DNA of 64,000 nt from Labia minor (GCA_963082975.1 OY720346.1:34809787-34873786); one strand, 5' to 3'; positions 1-13,020 are shown, numbered from the stretch's first letter. The notes: a model not told the origin generated them from the sequence alone. Translations and numbers: made by a program.

Positions 1-793
1 ATAACAAAGTAATTCCTATTACCTATATAATAACTGTTAATTTAATGATAAAATAACAATAATAAATTAAATAAATCAATCATTTAATAAAATTATTACA
101 AATTTTATAAGTATTTATTCCTTAGTTTTTTTTTTTATTTTTTTTTTTTTTGGGGGGGGGGGGCTAGGGGTTAAGCTCTGCATTTAATTCTCTTTTTTAT
201 TTTTATGTATATACCTAAGTAAATGTATGAATCGTGTATGTGTGCTATTTTTTTAATTAGCCTCTCATTTCCAATTAATGTGGTCCGTCTTTCCAGTATT
301 CTAGAGTTGCTCTCAATTAGAATTTATTTCTTTATATATATAGAAATATTTTTTTTTTAATGTTTAATTCATTAAAATTCCCGAGTCACACTTTACCTCG
401 CAACTAATTACCTAACTAAAGGATAAAATAAGTTCAATTAATGACATTTAAGTATATTTTTAATGTTCACATTCTCGTCTCGTTTTATACATACTAATAC
501 CATGATGCTTTATTTTTACTATTTTAAACGTAACATTAAAATATACCTAAGTTCCAAAAAAAAAAAAATAAAAGAAAAATGTTCGTACTTGTTTATTTTT
601 AATTATCTCGAATGAATAAAAAATCTATTGAAAAAAAAGAAAAATTTTCAATAAGTCTGGTTTAAATAAACACGTGATCCTACTTTTGGTAAAATAATAA
701 TAATATTAATAATGAAATAATAACAAAAAATGTTTTAAAAAAAGTAATAAAAAATCTCACTGTCAGCTACGGAATCAATTTTTTTTAATTATA
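1..793. other. AT-rich non-coding DNA
   Basis: No coding region, RNA gene or recognisable repeat end is seen here apart from homopolymer runs. Composition is mostly A/T with many short stop-filled frames. Confidence 0.6.
124..163. repeat. Poly-T tract joined to a run of 12 G
   Basis: A long T tract broken by a single A is followed directly by twelve G at 152-163. Long G runs are rare in this AT-rich window. It could be a replication-slippage product or an assembly artefact. Confidence 0.7.
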
Positions 794-1418
794 TTTTTAC
801 TATCTCGCCAAAGATAGTTTTGCGATCACGAAAATTTTCGATGTCGAGATTTTGATGTTTTTATACGTTTTGAAGGTCCCTGATTCATTTTCACTAAGAT
901 TGAGAAAAATGTCTGTCTATGTGTATCTCTCTGTGTGTGTGTGTGTGTGTGTGTATGTAAACAAGATTACGCAAAAAGGGTTTGAGCTAGAATAATCAAA
1001 TTTGGTACACGGGTATTATTCAAAATTCGTAGTTTTCTATCAACTTTTGAGAAATGTAGCTCAACCGGAAGAGGGTCATTACCTACTTTCATTGTTTTTG
1101 ACCGTAAAAATAAAGATATATGTTTGATAGTTTTTCACATGATTAAAAATTGTATAAAACTGCTATATATAGAATCTCAGCTTGATTGAATCCTGGAAAG
1201 TACCGGAATTAATTTTTTAACATTGTCAATCAAGGGCCAGCAGGTGACGTGGTGCCATCAACAAAGAGCCAGCCAAACATGCGCTGGTTTAATAAATATT
1301 AGGAGTATTTACTAATTTTAATTTATAATTTAATTAATTAAATTTAATTTAAATATATGTTTATATGTGATAATTAATCCAATTCAAATTGCGAGATAGT
1401 CGAGTAGAGACACTCCCG
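794..1418 (-). mobile_element. Helentron-like family A, copy 1
   Basis: Reverse-oriented copy of a non-autonomous repeat of about 600 bp. The 3' end (left) reads TTTTTACTATCTCGCC with a terminal hairpin. The 5' end (right, 1391-1417) holds GCGAGATAGT next to a GAGTGTCTC-type palindrome, here degraded. Inside is a TG/CA microsatellite (about 930-955) and the core shared by all families (TACCAAATTTC and CTTCCGGTT on the minus strand). No protein is encoded. The structure matches HINE/DINE-1 type elements; autonomous Helentron ORFs are not present in the window. Confidence 0.8.
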
Positions 1419-1483
1419 ATTTTGATTTAATATTTAGGAAAAAATGCAGTTGCCAAAATTTTATTATTTTTTAGAATTATTCT

Positions 1484-1520
<37 letters not shown>

Positions 1521-2988
1521 GATTAATTAAGTTTTATTCTATATATATTTAATGAACAAGCAACATTCTTATCTCTGATGATGACCTTTTATTAATTATT
1601 AATTTAATAATAATAAGATAATTTGAATTGGTATTCTTTTGTTTCATATGACGAGAATGCTTTTAATAATTTTTTCCTCTCTCTCTCTCTTTGTCTATGT
1701 GTGTGGATGTGAATGGTCACAGCCAGATCATGCAAACTAATAACTCTAATAGCTACATGACGAGGAGTGTTATGTCTTGTGGTATCATCCTCTTATTCTC
1801 TTAAGAAAAGCCACTCAACATTAATTGCAATAATGGATGCTACAGAACCATGAAACATTGAAATTATTGAAGATATTCCACAACAACCACCTGCAATCCA
1901 AGTGAAGATCATTCACCTGGCTGAGCTATTTATTATTTAAAAGAAAATAAACTCGTTTATTTGATAGCATATTTTATTATATTTATTAAGGAGTTATGGC
2001 AAATTTTTAATCCTTTTTCGAATCTTTTATTATTTATTGGATAATTAATCTAAAACAACATTAAATTAATACTAATTACTCGTAATTGTTATAATATATT
2101 AATTTAATTTTTTTTTTGTAACTATCTTTATTCTAAATTGAATAATAATGGCGTATCATTAAAATTTTTACCAATAAGAAGAATATTTACTAATGATATC
2201 ATGTTTATTATATTAACATATACTTATAATTAAAACAGAACGTAGATATTCTTGCAAATTTCTTAAAAAAAAATAATAAATAAATGTTGCTGCTCATCAG
2301 TAACTCATTAGGTCTTTGAAAGCCAAAAAAAATAATATTTGAAATGACCATGTTATATTAAGTTATTTTTATAGTACCGGAAATGTTATGATGATGTCAA
2401 CGTTTTGCACCTTTAGTTAGTTATCCCTTCAGGGTACACATGTCTCTTTCTTTCTCTCTCTCTCTCTTTCATTTCATAATTATAATCATACAATTGAATT
2501 GGCATTTAATACAAATGACATTCTTAATTAAGTAATCAACAACTTACAACAGCAATATTATTACGGTAAAAAATAAATCAACAAAATAATTATTATGATT
2601 ATTATTTATAATAAATAATAAAAATTAATCATTTATTTATAATATTAAAAATTTTATTTAATGATAATGAGAAATTTAATATAATTATACTTTACTCGAA
2701 AATTTTTTATTGCAGTTACCGCATTTATGCATATTTATCTTATCTTCCGATATACAAATATTAATATTTCTACTCCCATTTCATCGTAACTTTTTTAATT
2801 TTATGATTTTTACTTTATTTGGTGGTTTAGATATTTGAAAGATGTTATTATATATACTAATGTATTTTATTAAAATATGTAATTATTATATTAAATATAT
2901 GTGGTCTATCTTGTTTAAATATTGTCGTCTTTATTGGCTATTTTTACAATATAAGGAAAGATGTAAAAATAATATAATAATAATAATT
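1419..2988. other. AT-rich DNA with simple repeats
   Basis: No gene seen. It contains a (TA)n run near 1493-1520 and short (CT)n runs near 1676-1690 and 2450-2468. The rest is low-complexity A/T. Confidence 0.6.
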
Positions 2989-3396
2989 GGGGAGGTGGCT
3001 TGGCCGAGAGTGTAGCGTGGCAACCCTCTACACAAGAAATCGGCGTTGGATTCTCACCAAGAACGGATTTTTCTAATGAATTCAATTTAACATCAGCTGC
3101 CTCCGGCTCCAGGAACTGACAAGCCCTGGTTCTATACAACCCTGCACCAGTAGGACTTCCTCAAAAACAAGCAACCATAAGCAACAATGGATCGTGATGA
3201 GAATAACTCCAGTTGGTACCCAATCCACCCGTCACCAGGAGGATCCGGATCTTCACGAGCACTCAAAAAAGAAGAATAAAAGTTAACACCTAAAGAACAT
3301 TCATATATGGGCACAATTAACATAAATACCCTTGTATATGGGAGCTTTGCGTCATCCTAGATGGTCCAGACGCAAATAATAATAATAATAATAATT
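2989..3396 (+). mobile_element. tRNA-derived SINE, copy 1
   Basis: A GC-richer block of about 400 bp. Its head looks like a decayed tRNA with a box A-like TGGCTTGGCCGAG (about 2997) and a box B-like GTTGGATTCTC (3045-3055). A middle domain (AATTCAATTTAACATC, then GCTGCC) is shared with the SINE at 51407. The 3' tail is (AAT)n. The bases (AAT)nTTGG just before the head recur after the tail, which fits a target-site duplication. Transcription would be by RNA polymerase III. It encodes no protein. Confidence 0.65.
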
Positions 3397-4462
3397 GGAT
3401 GGACCTAGTTCAAATGAATCCCAAGACTGTTGAAGGATTTGGTTGCTGAGGACAAGAATTCAGTATCACAAAGTCAAAATTTTTGGTTCATGTGACATTT
3501 CTATTACAATTATTTTTTTTAACTCATACAATAATTGGCTAAGACTCATATATAATGATAGAATAAAATAAGTTTACCAGGAAATTATGCAATATAGTTT
3601 GTTACATTATTAAAATGGTAGTCTATTAAGTTTATTTATTTATTTATTTATCTACCTATAATTCATAAAGGTCTATGAGCTTCTGGTGTTCTTCACAACT
3701 ATTATTTCAGGTAACGGCCACACCATGTTGAATGCACCATGTAAGTGTAGTTTTCAGGTTTTTTCTAAGCCTTTTCCTGAAAAAATATAACATTATTATC
3801 TTTAACTGCAAAATATATATTTTAAATTAATCTAGGAATGCAAACGACACAATGAAATAATTTTATTTTTAAATACATTTTATTGTAATATTTTACACCT
3901 ATATTTTATTAACAAATGTCAAAAATATATTTTAAAAAAACTAAGAAGTATTATTAAGTATTATAGTATTTCAAAATGAGAGTAAATATTGTTTATTTCT
4001 AAACATTTCATAAAATATTACTGTACAACAGGCTTTTTTATAGTTTTAATATAAAAATACAAGAATATAAATATTTTTTATTTAATTCTACAGAATTACG
4101 AATTAAATAATACGCCGACTGTGGCACGTAGTTGTTATTAAAATTGAATTTATACATCATGATATCATCAAAATGCTATTAAAATCAATTAATTACCCGT
4201 GAATTGGTTAGAAAGGATGTTCCATGTTGTTTTTATATTCATCCCGAATCATTTATCATGAAAATGGTAGATAGAATAAGAATATCATGTCCGAATAGAT
4301 AAAATCCAGAATTCAGTCACATATTATAATTATCTTTCGTTGTTGGTTTACTTAACAAATTTTCAAGATTGTAGACAACTTATTACCATTAATCAATTGA
4401 ATTACATATATATATATATATATATTGAAATATATAATTTCTATTGCATATATATCGTAGAT
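3397..4462. other. AT-rich non-coding DNA
   Basis: No gene or element end recognised. It includes a short (TTTA)n array near 3632-3650. Confidence 0.55.
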
Positions 4463-5326
4463 CATCGGTGGGGGAACTTTTTTAATCATTACCCCAAAAT
4501 ATTTTTGTGTAAGTTGATATTACCCGTTGGTGAAGAGCAAAAAAAAAATTAGCTGGAGTGTCTCCACTCGACTATCTCGCAATTTGAATTGGATTAAATA
4601 ATATAATATATTATATTTAAATTTAATTTAATTAATTGTAAATTATAAATAATAAATATTAAACCATCGCATGTTTGGCTTTTTGTTGATGGCACCACGT
4701 CACATGTTTACAGTGTTAAAAAATTAATTCTGGTAATTTCAGCGAATCAATAAAGCTGAAATTCTATATATAGCAGTTTTATACAATTATTAATCATCAA
4801 ATTATCAAACATATATCTTTATTTATACGGTCACTTTAGAGGAAAAAAAATCAAAACGTTGTAAGTAATGACCCTCTTCCGGTTGAGCTACATTTCTCAA
4901 AAGTTGATAGAAAACTACGAATTTTGAATAATGCCCATGTACCAAATTTCATCATTCTAGCTCAAACCGTTTTTGTGTAATCTTGGTTACATACATACAC
5001 ACACATACACACACACACACAGACATTTTTCTCAACCTTAGTGAAAATGATTCAGGAACCTTCAAAACGTATAAAAACATCAAAATCTCAACATCGAAAA
5101 TTTTCGTGATCTTACGAGATAGTAAAAAAGAAAAACAAAATCGCCTCCTTTTAGCATCATTCCAATTATATAGACCCCATGATAATTTTTAAAAGAAACA
5201 ATAACTAAAAATTTAATTTGTAAAAATACTAACAGCTTTATAAAATAGCAAAATATATACTTTTTACTCACAAGAGTTTCATTTTTACACCATTTGGGGT
5301 AATTTACCCCGGTTCCCCGACCGCTT
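4463..5326. mobile_element. hAT-type non-autonomous element, interrupted
   Basis: The left end CATCGGTGGGGGAAC pairs with the right end GTTCCCCGACCGCT as imperfect terminal inverted repeats, with a shared ATTACCCC motif just inside each. It is flanked by an 8-bp duplication, TCGTAGAT (4455-4462) and TCGTAGAA (5327-5334), seven of eight matching, the hAT hallmark. Its body is only about 290 bp once the family A insertion at 4551-5128 is removed, so it is a MITE with no transposase. The CAGCGG-type terminus is inferred from both ends. Confidence 0.75.
4551..5128 (+). mobile_element. Helentron-like family A, copy 2
   Basis: Starts with the palindrome TGGAGTGTCTCCA, then the subterminal repeat ACTATCTCGC, and ends with GAGATAGTAAAA. 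Core motifs CTTCCGGTT, TACCAAATTTC, a CATA/CACA microsatellite and AGACATTTTTCTCAACC are all present in the family order. It lies inside a hAT MITE, so it is the younger of the two. Confidence 0.85.
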
Positions 5327-5689
5327 TCGTAGAAGGATAAATAAGCGCTACAGATACGAATAGAACATCAGATAAAAAATGTATCTTTCAGAGAATATAC
5401 TAATATATTTTTAAGATTGTGTGTTTACTTTACCAAAATATTAAATCAATAAGAAATAAACTTTTATGTAAAATTGATGACACGTCATCTATAGAAAGAT
5501 TTGTTTATAAGAAAAACGAGTTCTTCATTTTAGAATTAAAGGAGATTTTTATTAAAATACCACATATTTGTATATTTTATTGATTTAATTAAATAAACAT
5601 ACAACGTTTCGACTTCTTATTTTGCAGCCGTTAACAAGTACCGTACACTTTTTCCGACTTAAATGGGATTGTTAACAATATGTTTTTCA

Positions 5690-5960
5690 ATAAAAAATTA
5701 TTTTATATTTCAACGTAATCTCCTTTGAGCACTTTACACTTTGCCGAATGTTTCTCCAATTTTTTTTATCCCTTTCAAAAATAAGATTTGTCGACGACAT
5801 CAAAATAAATTTGTTTGTGAGATGATTTCATCGTTGGAGTCAAATCTCATTCCGCCGAGCCATTTCTTCAGGTTTGGTAACAAGAAATAGTCACTCAGAG
5901 CTAAATCCGGAGAATAAAGAGAATGAGGTAGATTTTCATGGAAAAATTCACTTTTTTCCT
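5690..5960 (-). pseudogene. mariner transposase C-terminal remnant
   Basis: Minus-strand translation gives pieces typical of the C-terminus of mariner (DD34D) transposases. There is a degraded SPDL.SDYFL-like stretch with NLKKWLGG character upstream, and a final segment reading KKLEKHSAKCKVLKGDYVEI before a stop. Several in-frame stops and shifts show it is dead. Neither terminal inverted repeat was confidently found, so the element borders are unknown. The cut-and-paste function of the family is established; the fragment itself is inactive. Confidence 0.6.
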
Positions 5961-7570
5961 TTTTCTTCTCCAATCACGAGGTAGTTTGCTATTAATTCAA
6001 ACAAAAACGAAAAGACCCAGCTAGTCCAAATTTCGACAGGAGTCAGCTGCTAGTTACCTGCTAACCGCAGAAGTGTTGCTATTTCAATTAAGAGACAGGA
6101 AAATCAAAAAGACACTGACTTATTGACCTGCCTTCGCATCAACGTTTTGTACTTATACGCCTGGAAGAATTATGTTCTTTGTAAGAGATCATATATCTGA
6201 TTTTTATATCAATTATTATTATATATATTATTCTGATTTTTTCCAAATCAAAATTTTAGATAAAATAGTTAGTTACATAAATTAAAGTTTTTTTTTAAAT
6301 AATAGAATTTTATATAAATTATTTTTATAACTAAATTCTTTCTTTTTAAAGATTTTAAAAGATTTGATAATTAACAATAAAATAAAACTTTCGAAGAGAA
6401 ATATCCTTTAAATTATATTTTTCATAGAATAGGAATATTACAAAAGTTGATGATAGCTAATAACTATTTTATATTGTCGTATTATAGATGAAATAACCCC
6501 TTTAAATTATTTGTTTGTTTTTTTTTGCATTTTCTCTTCTCATAATCCACTTAATGTTCTTTTTAAGTTTATTCACAACGATTTGCATATTTCCACTCGA
6601 TTATTTTTTTTTTCTCCAAGGCAAACCTGTTGTTGGTTTTATTAGTCATTTATTTCTACTAGCTTCTGATTATCAATGCAATATCACTAGGGTCTATTTT
6701 ATAATATATTATTATTTTTTGAAAGAGAAAAGTTTACTTTCATTTATTTTTAAATTATATCCATTAATATAATGACACGTGGTAGAGTTTAAAAGGGCAG
6801 ATTATCATTATATATGTATATTATATTATATATAATCAAAATTAATAAATTACTGCAAAGAGATATATAAAAGATCTTTCAAAACATTTCTTGTTAAATG
6901 CATTCAATATAAATAGATAGAAATGTATTATTATCTCGAATTGAATAGAATTTCTGAAAATTGATATAAAATTAAAATTTATGATGCCGTCCAACCAGTG
7001 ATTTGTAAGTTGAATTATTGCATTCGCGTTTGTATTTTCTAATACTTATCACTAATATATAACAAGCCACTTGTTTTCAACAAATGCCTAAAAAAGGCAT
7101 TTGAATTATCATCATATTTAATAAATCATTTCTATATTTTTAAAATTTTCTATATTTCTATATTTAATCTATTTTATACTTCTATAATTTTCTATATTTT
7201 TAATTTTTAAGTTTTAGTTTATAATGTTAATTTTTTTTTTTGTTAAGATTTCAATTTTTCTAGTTTTTGTTTTCTTTATTTTTTTTTTAAAACTTAAAAT
7301 ACATATATTTAATTGTATCTTCACTATTTAATTATTAGTTGTTTTATAAGTTTATATCTATTGATTCTTAAATACAAAAAAAAATATTTTTCTCTTAACC
7401 TTCACTTGCAAAAAAAAACAACATATATCTTCTTAACTCTTTTTAATTTCAAATCTAAGATTTTAGTAATTTAAATAATATATATTTTTTAAGACATTTC
7501 TTACTTATTTATGTTAATTGTGTTAATTGTATTGATTAAATTTATGAAATATTTATTTGCTTCGTGTACT
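5961..7570. other. AT-rich DNA, no gene recognised
   Basis: 5961-6180 is somewhat GC-richer but gives no recognisable protein. From 6180 on it is low-complexity A/T with long T tracts. Confidence 0.5.
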
Positions 7571-7680
7571 ACATGGACTGAAAAGTCCCGGGATTTTTCA
7601 ATATTTGACGCCACCTGGAAATTAACATGATTCATTTCGAGAGGCTCATCGGTCACTAGTTTAAGTATGAAGTATCATGA
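7571..7680. mobile_element. mariner-type terminal fragment
   Basis: Begins with GGACTGAAAAGTCCCGGG, which resembles terminal inverted repeats of insect mariner-like elements (the GACTGAAAAGTCCC type). About 100 bp of GC-richer sequence follows, then AT-rich DNA. No partner end or transposase is seen nearby, so this is a truncated relic at best. Confidence 0.4.
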
Positions 7681-7765
7681 CATCCATTTGTACTTATGAA
7701 TGTTATTTATTATTATATATTTTTAATTTTTATTCTATTAAATATTCTATTAAATATTAAAGAAA

Positions 7766-8373
7766 TTAGCTGGAGTGTCTCCACTCGACTATCTCGCAAT
7801 TTGAATTCTATTAAATAACATAATATAGTATATTTTAATTAAATTAAATTAGTTAATTTATAAATTAAAATTAATAAATAATATTTCTTAAACCAGCGCA
7901 TGTTTGGCTCTTTGTTGAAGGCACCACGTCACGTGTTGACGCGTGAGATTTGCAGTGCTAAAAAATTAATTCTGGTACTTTCAGCGATTCAATCAAGCTG
8001 AAATTCTATTTTTATATAAATTTTTATCACTTGAAAAACTATCAAACATATATCTTTATTTTTACGGACAGTTTAGAGGAAAAAAAATCAAAACGTGGTA
8101 GGTAATAACCCTCTTCCGGTTGAGCTACATTTCCCAAAAGTTGATAGAAAACTACGAATTTTGAATAATACCCGTGTACCAAATTTCAAATTTAATGACT
8201 CAAACCGTTTTTGCGTAATCTTGTTCACACACACACACACACACACAGAGAGAGACATTTTTCTCAACCTTAGTGAAAATAACTCACGAACCTTCAAAAC
8301 GTATAAAAAAATCAAAATCTCGACATCGAAAATTTTCATAATCGCAATACTATCTCTGGCGAGATAGTAAAAA
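7766..8373 (+). mobile_element. Helentron-like family A, copy 3
   Basis: Full-length copy. Both ends are clear: TGGAGTGTCTCCA plus ACTATCTCGC at the 5' end, and the perfect hairpin ACTATCTCTGGCGAGATAGT followed by AAAAA at the 3' end. A (CA)n run lies at about 8226-8246. It is directly followed by a 230-bp segment that also follows copy 5 at 27 kb in the opposite orientation, so the two copies share more than the element itself. Confidence 0.87.
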
Positions 8374-8606
8374 CTGTAGAATCTTTGAAAAAATATTCAA
8401 TAATTTGGAGAAAAAGAATTACGTATTATGTATATAATTAAATGAACCCGTAGTTCTAAGAACTCAATTTCTAAAAAAAGTTTTCCTTAACTAGTAGTGA
8501 CACATTTCTATGATTATTATGATTCTTAAGCCATTTTCACCGCCTTTTCCCTGTGATCTCTTATTTTTTGGACTGTAGTTTTTTTTAAAATATTATAATT
8601 AGAATA
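8374..8606 (+). repeat. Flank segment E, copy 1, joined to family A copy 3
   Basis: Starts CTGTAGAATCTTTG and runs to TTATAATTAGAAT. A close copy (few mismatches and short indels) lies at 26990-27223 on the minus strand, again directly after the 3' end of a family A element. The 5' flanks of the two A copies do not match. No protein is encoded. It may be host DNA carried along by 3' read-through, or part of a longer variant element. Confidence 0.8.
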
Positions 8607-8740
8607 CACACACACACACAGTCATTTTTCTCAACCTTAATGAAAATGAATCAGGAACTTTCAAAACGTATATAAACATCAAAATCTCGACATCGAAAAT
8701 TTTCGTGATCGCAATACTATTTCTGGTGAGATAGTAAAAA
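8607..8740 (+). mobile_element. Helentron-like family A, copy 4 (3' fragment)
   Basis: Only the 3' portion is present, starting in the (CA)n microsatellite and running through CATTTTTCTCAACC to a degraded terminal hairpin (ACTATTTCTGGTGAGATAGT) and AAAAA. It begins exactly where segment E ends. Confidence 0.75.
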
Positions 8741-10172
8741 TTATCAACTCTGTTTAAATATGTTAAACACTATTCTAATATGAACCACGAAGAGATCATT
8801 CATGTAGGCTATTTAAATTCAGGTTGTCACATTTTAAACAGAACGCCAAAAGGGTGTGTATAAGATAATTCTATCAGATACAAAATATAAATATGTAAAT
8901 TTTATTATTTTTCAAATAGCTTTATTTTAAAGTTAAAAATTTAATTTTATATAATAAACTAAAAGATGAATATATATAGTGAAATTGATATGGATCAAAC
9001 ATATAGAAAAAAAATTAAAGCCAATATGAAAATATAAACAAGATATATCTATTAACAAGATGTGGTAAAAATATCTGACGGTTTTGAAAGTTTAAAAAAA
9101 ATTCCTTTCTATTATATTTAATTTTAGAATGTTTTGCCATTTAGAATACTTTACAAAAAAATTATATCCAAAATAATTTAAGTGTAAAAAACCACATCAG
9201 GCAAATATTCTTCCCTTCAATCAACGTATAGCTGTAGTGAGGTTTCCCATCAGATCCTGTAGCATGTTCATTCGTTGATTGATCAATAAAAAAATTTGGA
9301 TTTATGTAGTGACAGTTGACCTGATCTTTTGGCCTCCAGTATATATTTTTGTGGGTATATCTCAATACAAAGTTTTTATTTAAATAATAAAATCTATTTT
9401 TGAATTCATAAATCTATATTTTTTTTTCATTTTTAGATCTTATAAGTTTATTTCATTCATTTCTAATATATATTTAATTACTTTTACTCTGTTTAAGGAA
9501 AAGGGGGTAAAGTTAACTAGAATGTGTTACTATAGCAGTTGAAATGAACTAAATTTATACTCCTTTCTATACAACCGTCAGTTGGTTCGTAACATTATTT
9601 CTCCCTCTTTTGTGCCTCATTTATTATTTAAAATAATTAATTTACTCTGAAAAATAAGTATGGAATGAGAAATGTTTACATTTTAGTTTGAAAAGTGAAT
9701 AATGTAAATGGTGGAAACATTCATTCACTTCTAGAGATTTCCACTTTATCTCATTCCAATTTCACCCTAAAATAATATTAATACTTACCCCAATCTCAAT
9801 TTCATTCTATTAATATTGAACTTTGTATAAATCATTCCGTATTCTCTTTCACGTTTTTTTTTAATTTAATATTTATACATTTTTCTTTCCCTGAAAAATT
9901 AATTTCCTTCATATATTCCCATTTAAATTCATAAATATATATGAATTAATTAATAACATTTATTAATTCAATTATGATAAAAAGAGTAAACAAATTAATT
10001 AATTCAATAATGTCAATTAATTTATTTACACATTTAAGTATAAAAAAAATGTTAGAAGTAAAAATATACATTAAATGCAATTAAAATATTTAATTTATTA
10101 TTTTAATTTGTATAAACAATTTTATAAAAATGTTTATTGAACAACTATATTTAGAAGATATTAAAATATTAA
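8741..10172. other. AT-rich DNA, mostly featureless
   Basis: Low-complexity A/T except for a possible coding-like patch at 9170-9365. No repeat borders found. Confidence 0.5.
9170..9365 (-). other. Coding-like open stretch, unidentified
   Basis: The minus strand is open for about 65 codons with non-biased amino-acid use (tryptophan, cysteine, histidine and proline present, for example CHYINPNFFIDQ and HATGSDGKPHYSY), unlike the surrounding Lys/Asn/Ile-rich noise. No family was recognised and no clean splice pair was identified. It could be an exon, an old pseudogene or a transposon relic. Confidence 0.25.
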
Positions 10173-10415
10173 CACACTATTAGCGGGGCGGGTATTTGTA
10201 CCCGTTGCGGGGACTGCCACTTATAAGCGGGGCGGGTATTTATACCCGTTGCCACTTAATAATATATATTTTCCCTTGTGTCACTTAAAATTTGTTATTT
10301 TAAACGTTAACTAATATATATCCCTCATATAAGTGGCAACGGGTATAAATACCCGCCCCGCTTATAAGTGGCATTCCCCGCAACGGGTACAAATACCCGC
10401 CCCGCTCATAGTGTG
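10173..10415. mobile_element. Foldback MITE flanked by TTAA
   Basis: Two nearly perfect inverted arms of about 85 bp (10173-10258 and its complement ending at 10415) surround an AT-rich loop. Each arm holds two copies of a GC-rich unit, GCGGGGCGGGTATTT. Ends read CACACTATTAG and CTCATAGTGTG. TTAA lies directly outside both ends (10169-10172 and 10416-10419), the target used by piggyBac elements. No transposase. The piggyBac link rests on the TTAA flank only; the TTAA could instead be the tips of the palindrome. Confidence 0.75.
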
Positions 10416-12789
10416 TTAAAATAATTCCATTTAAAATGGAAGTTACATTTGAAAAGTATGTTAATTTCTTTCTTAATATTTATAAGTATAATTAGTTTTG
10501 AACTAAAATAAAGTTAGGGAAAAAACTTTTCAGAATAATTTTATTTGTTCAGTCAATTGAGAGTTGTTAATACGAATAATAAAATATACAATACTTTTTG
10601 AAAAACATTTATAAATTCAACTAATTAATTTTATTTTAATAAAGTATTCATTCAAACATCAATAAAATGAAATTAAATATTGCCTATAAGAAATAATAGT
10701 ATTTATTTGATTATTTAATACTTTTTTTATTTATGAGATACAATTAAAACAAAAATCAATTTAATTTTAATTCAAAATTAATAATTTTTACTTGATTTAT
10801 TATTATAATATAATAATTAAAATAAAATAATTAAAATTAATTTTAATAAACATAAAAAAAAGAAGAAAATATTTTTCAAAGTTATTTATAACAGTAGTAA
10901 ATCTGAATATTTTATCTATAGCTTTGATTTTTGGTCCAAATACGATTATAGTATGTCATGACTGATCAATCCTACCATCCTGTTTTATCACAGATAAATT
11001 AATAAATCGGTTTATGGAGTTGCCAAGCGTGGAAGCCCTAAAGCGCGATGCTCCATGCTAATTTGATTGAGCGCCTCTAGAAAGACGAAGAGGGAAGCTA
11101 AATTAAAATCGACCAACAGGCAATTTATTCCCTTTCCTTCACCATCAAAAATCAATATTTGAATTCAATGCTTTTCACATCTACTTCATATATATACGAT
11201 ATATGTATTTATATAGACATATATATATTATTATGTATACACTCAGTACTCGATTTCCAAAAATAACAATAAAAAATTATAACCATAATTATTTATTTTA
11301 TGTTTTTATATTTTTTATTAACTATTTATGATAGTTAATATATATTATAGTATACATATATAAAAAAATTTCTTAACATTATCTCTAATAATTGATTCTT
11401 TCGGATTTATATAGCGCGTTTATAATAATACATAATTATAATGATAGAGATTACAATTCTTTTTATATTCACAAAAAAAAAAATTATTATAGAAATGTAT
11501 TATTATGTAATAATAATACTAAAGTTAATTATTTATATCATATTTTTCTTAAAATATATTAGTAATTGTTTTTTTAATAATAACAAATAAACATTTTGTT
11601 ATTTTAATTCAATAAATTTGAATTTTAAATTAAATTAATGATATCTTTTTTAAATAAAAATATTTAAAAACAAAAAAATCTATATTTTGTCCAATATTAC
11701 TTATGTTCATATAATGTTACCTATTTTTCATCAAGAATAAAATTCAAAAGTAGAAATTCAATTTATTTATTCTCTTTGATACCCCAAACAATTTTTTTTT
11801 TTTTATTTATAATTAAATTAACCAAAAATAATATCAACATTATAATCGTATATTAGATTTATTTCTTATCATTAAGTTGATCGTTAAAACATTCCAAACA
11901 TGACATAGACATATATTTTTGTAGGTCTAAATAAGGTGATGACATTCTTATAAAACAAATAAAAAAAAACAAATACCCTAATATATTATCCTTCCTCGTT
12001 CCTTTGCCCGAATGAAAAAGAAGAAAGAAAAATTTTAAAAATATTTTCTTAATATAAATGTTTTATAAAAAGGTATGTAACGGTTTGTTTTTATTGAAAA
12101 TATACCGAATATTTTCTAAAACAACAGACATTTTTTTAATTTTTCATTTAATTATTGCCAACCTTTTGCTAAAGTTCAAAAAATAATTGTATTATATTTA
12201 AATTCGACAATCATGATTTATGCATTAATAATTTGTGGAATTTCAATTTTCTTCCACCATACGACTGACTACTGTTCTTCATCGAGGCTGTGATGACTTA
12301 CTTATCTTACTTAAGTAAAAAGTGGATGATCTTGTCTACCAAAAACATGTTTCACAGTAGTACTAAAACGAGATGAGTCTTTTGTAGCAAAGTCCAAATT
12401 CAGATTGTCAAGATGTGATGACCAATATGGTAGAGCATTTTAAATGTGTATCGAAGAAATTGGTTTCAAAATACTTTAGGGTAGCAAGTTCAACTTTATG
12501 ATTTAGTATGAAATAAGTAGTAAAGAGTCATATCAGTGAATCAGTAAAAACTAGCTAGACCAGAAACCTTTTCGCCATTCCAGAAAACTTTTATTAACAG
12601 GTTTTTCTTGGGACATTTTTTGTTCCTTTTTCTTGTCTCTTTAGAAAATTCGTAAGTGATATTTTATAAATGATAAAATGAATATGTAAAAAAAAAGCAT
12701 GACTAAAATTTTAGAATTGGCAAAAACTGTGTTTTGAACTTTTTTTAATATTTAATTTTATAAAAACGTTAGTAGCTAGTATTTTATTA
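10416..12789. other. AT-rich DNA, no gene recognised
   Basis: Mostly low-complexity A/T. A GC-richer patch near 11010-11130 and a mixed-composition stretch at 12250-12640 give no recognisable product on either strand. Confidence 0.5.
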
Positions 12790-13020
12790 TGAACATATTC
12801 ATTGTGGGCAATACAATTATCTCTCTGTCTCTCTGTGGCTCTTCGTTACTCGAAGTTCTTGGCCGCAGCAACCACACTTCTCCAAGTATCCCTATTCTGA
12901 GCCACAACCCTCCAATCCCTACCCTCTCCCAACCCTTCCTACATTATCCACCCACCGCATCCTTGGTCTTCCAAGCGAACGTTTCCCACTCCATTTTTTT
13001 TTATCTTATATTCGAGTCCA
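12790..13020 (-). pseudogene. LINE 3' tail (reverse transcriptase ORF end)
   Basis: On the minus strand the pieces RLEDQGCGG, then RDWRVVAQNRDTWRSVVAAA and KNF can be read across a stop and shifts. This is the usual C-terminal pattern of an arthropod LINE reverse-transcriptase ORF (a GRPRMRW...D..W..LAQDRDRWR..V..AKN-type tail). Related tails occur at 24055 (+), 29335 (+) and 29755 (-). It is 5'-truncated, as LINE copies commonly are. Confidence 0.65.

Noticed and set aside
8088-8367. Open frames of 83-90 codons on both strands
   Set aside because: They run through the Helentron-like core and (CA)n repeat (poly Thr-His or Val-Cys) and recur with every family A copy.
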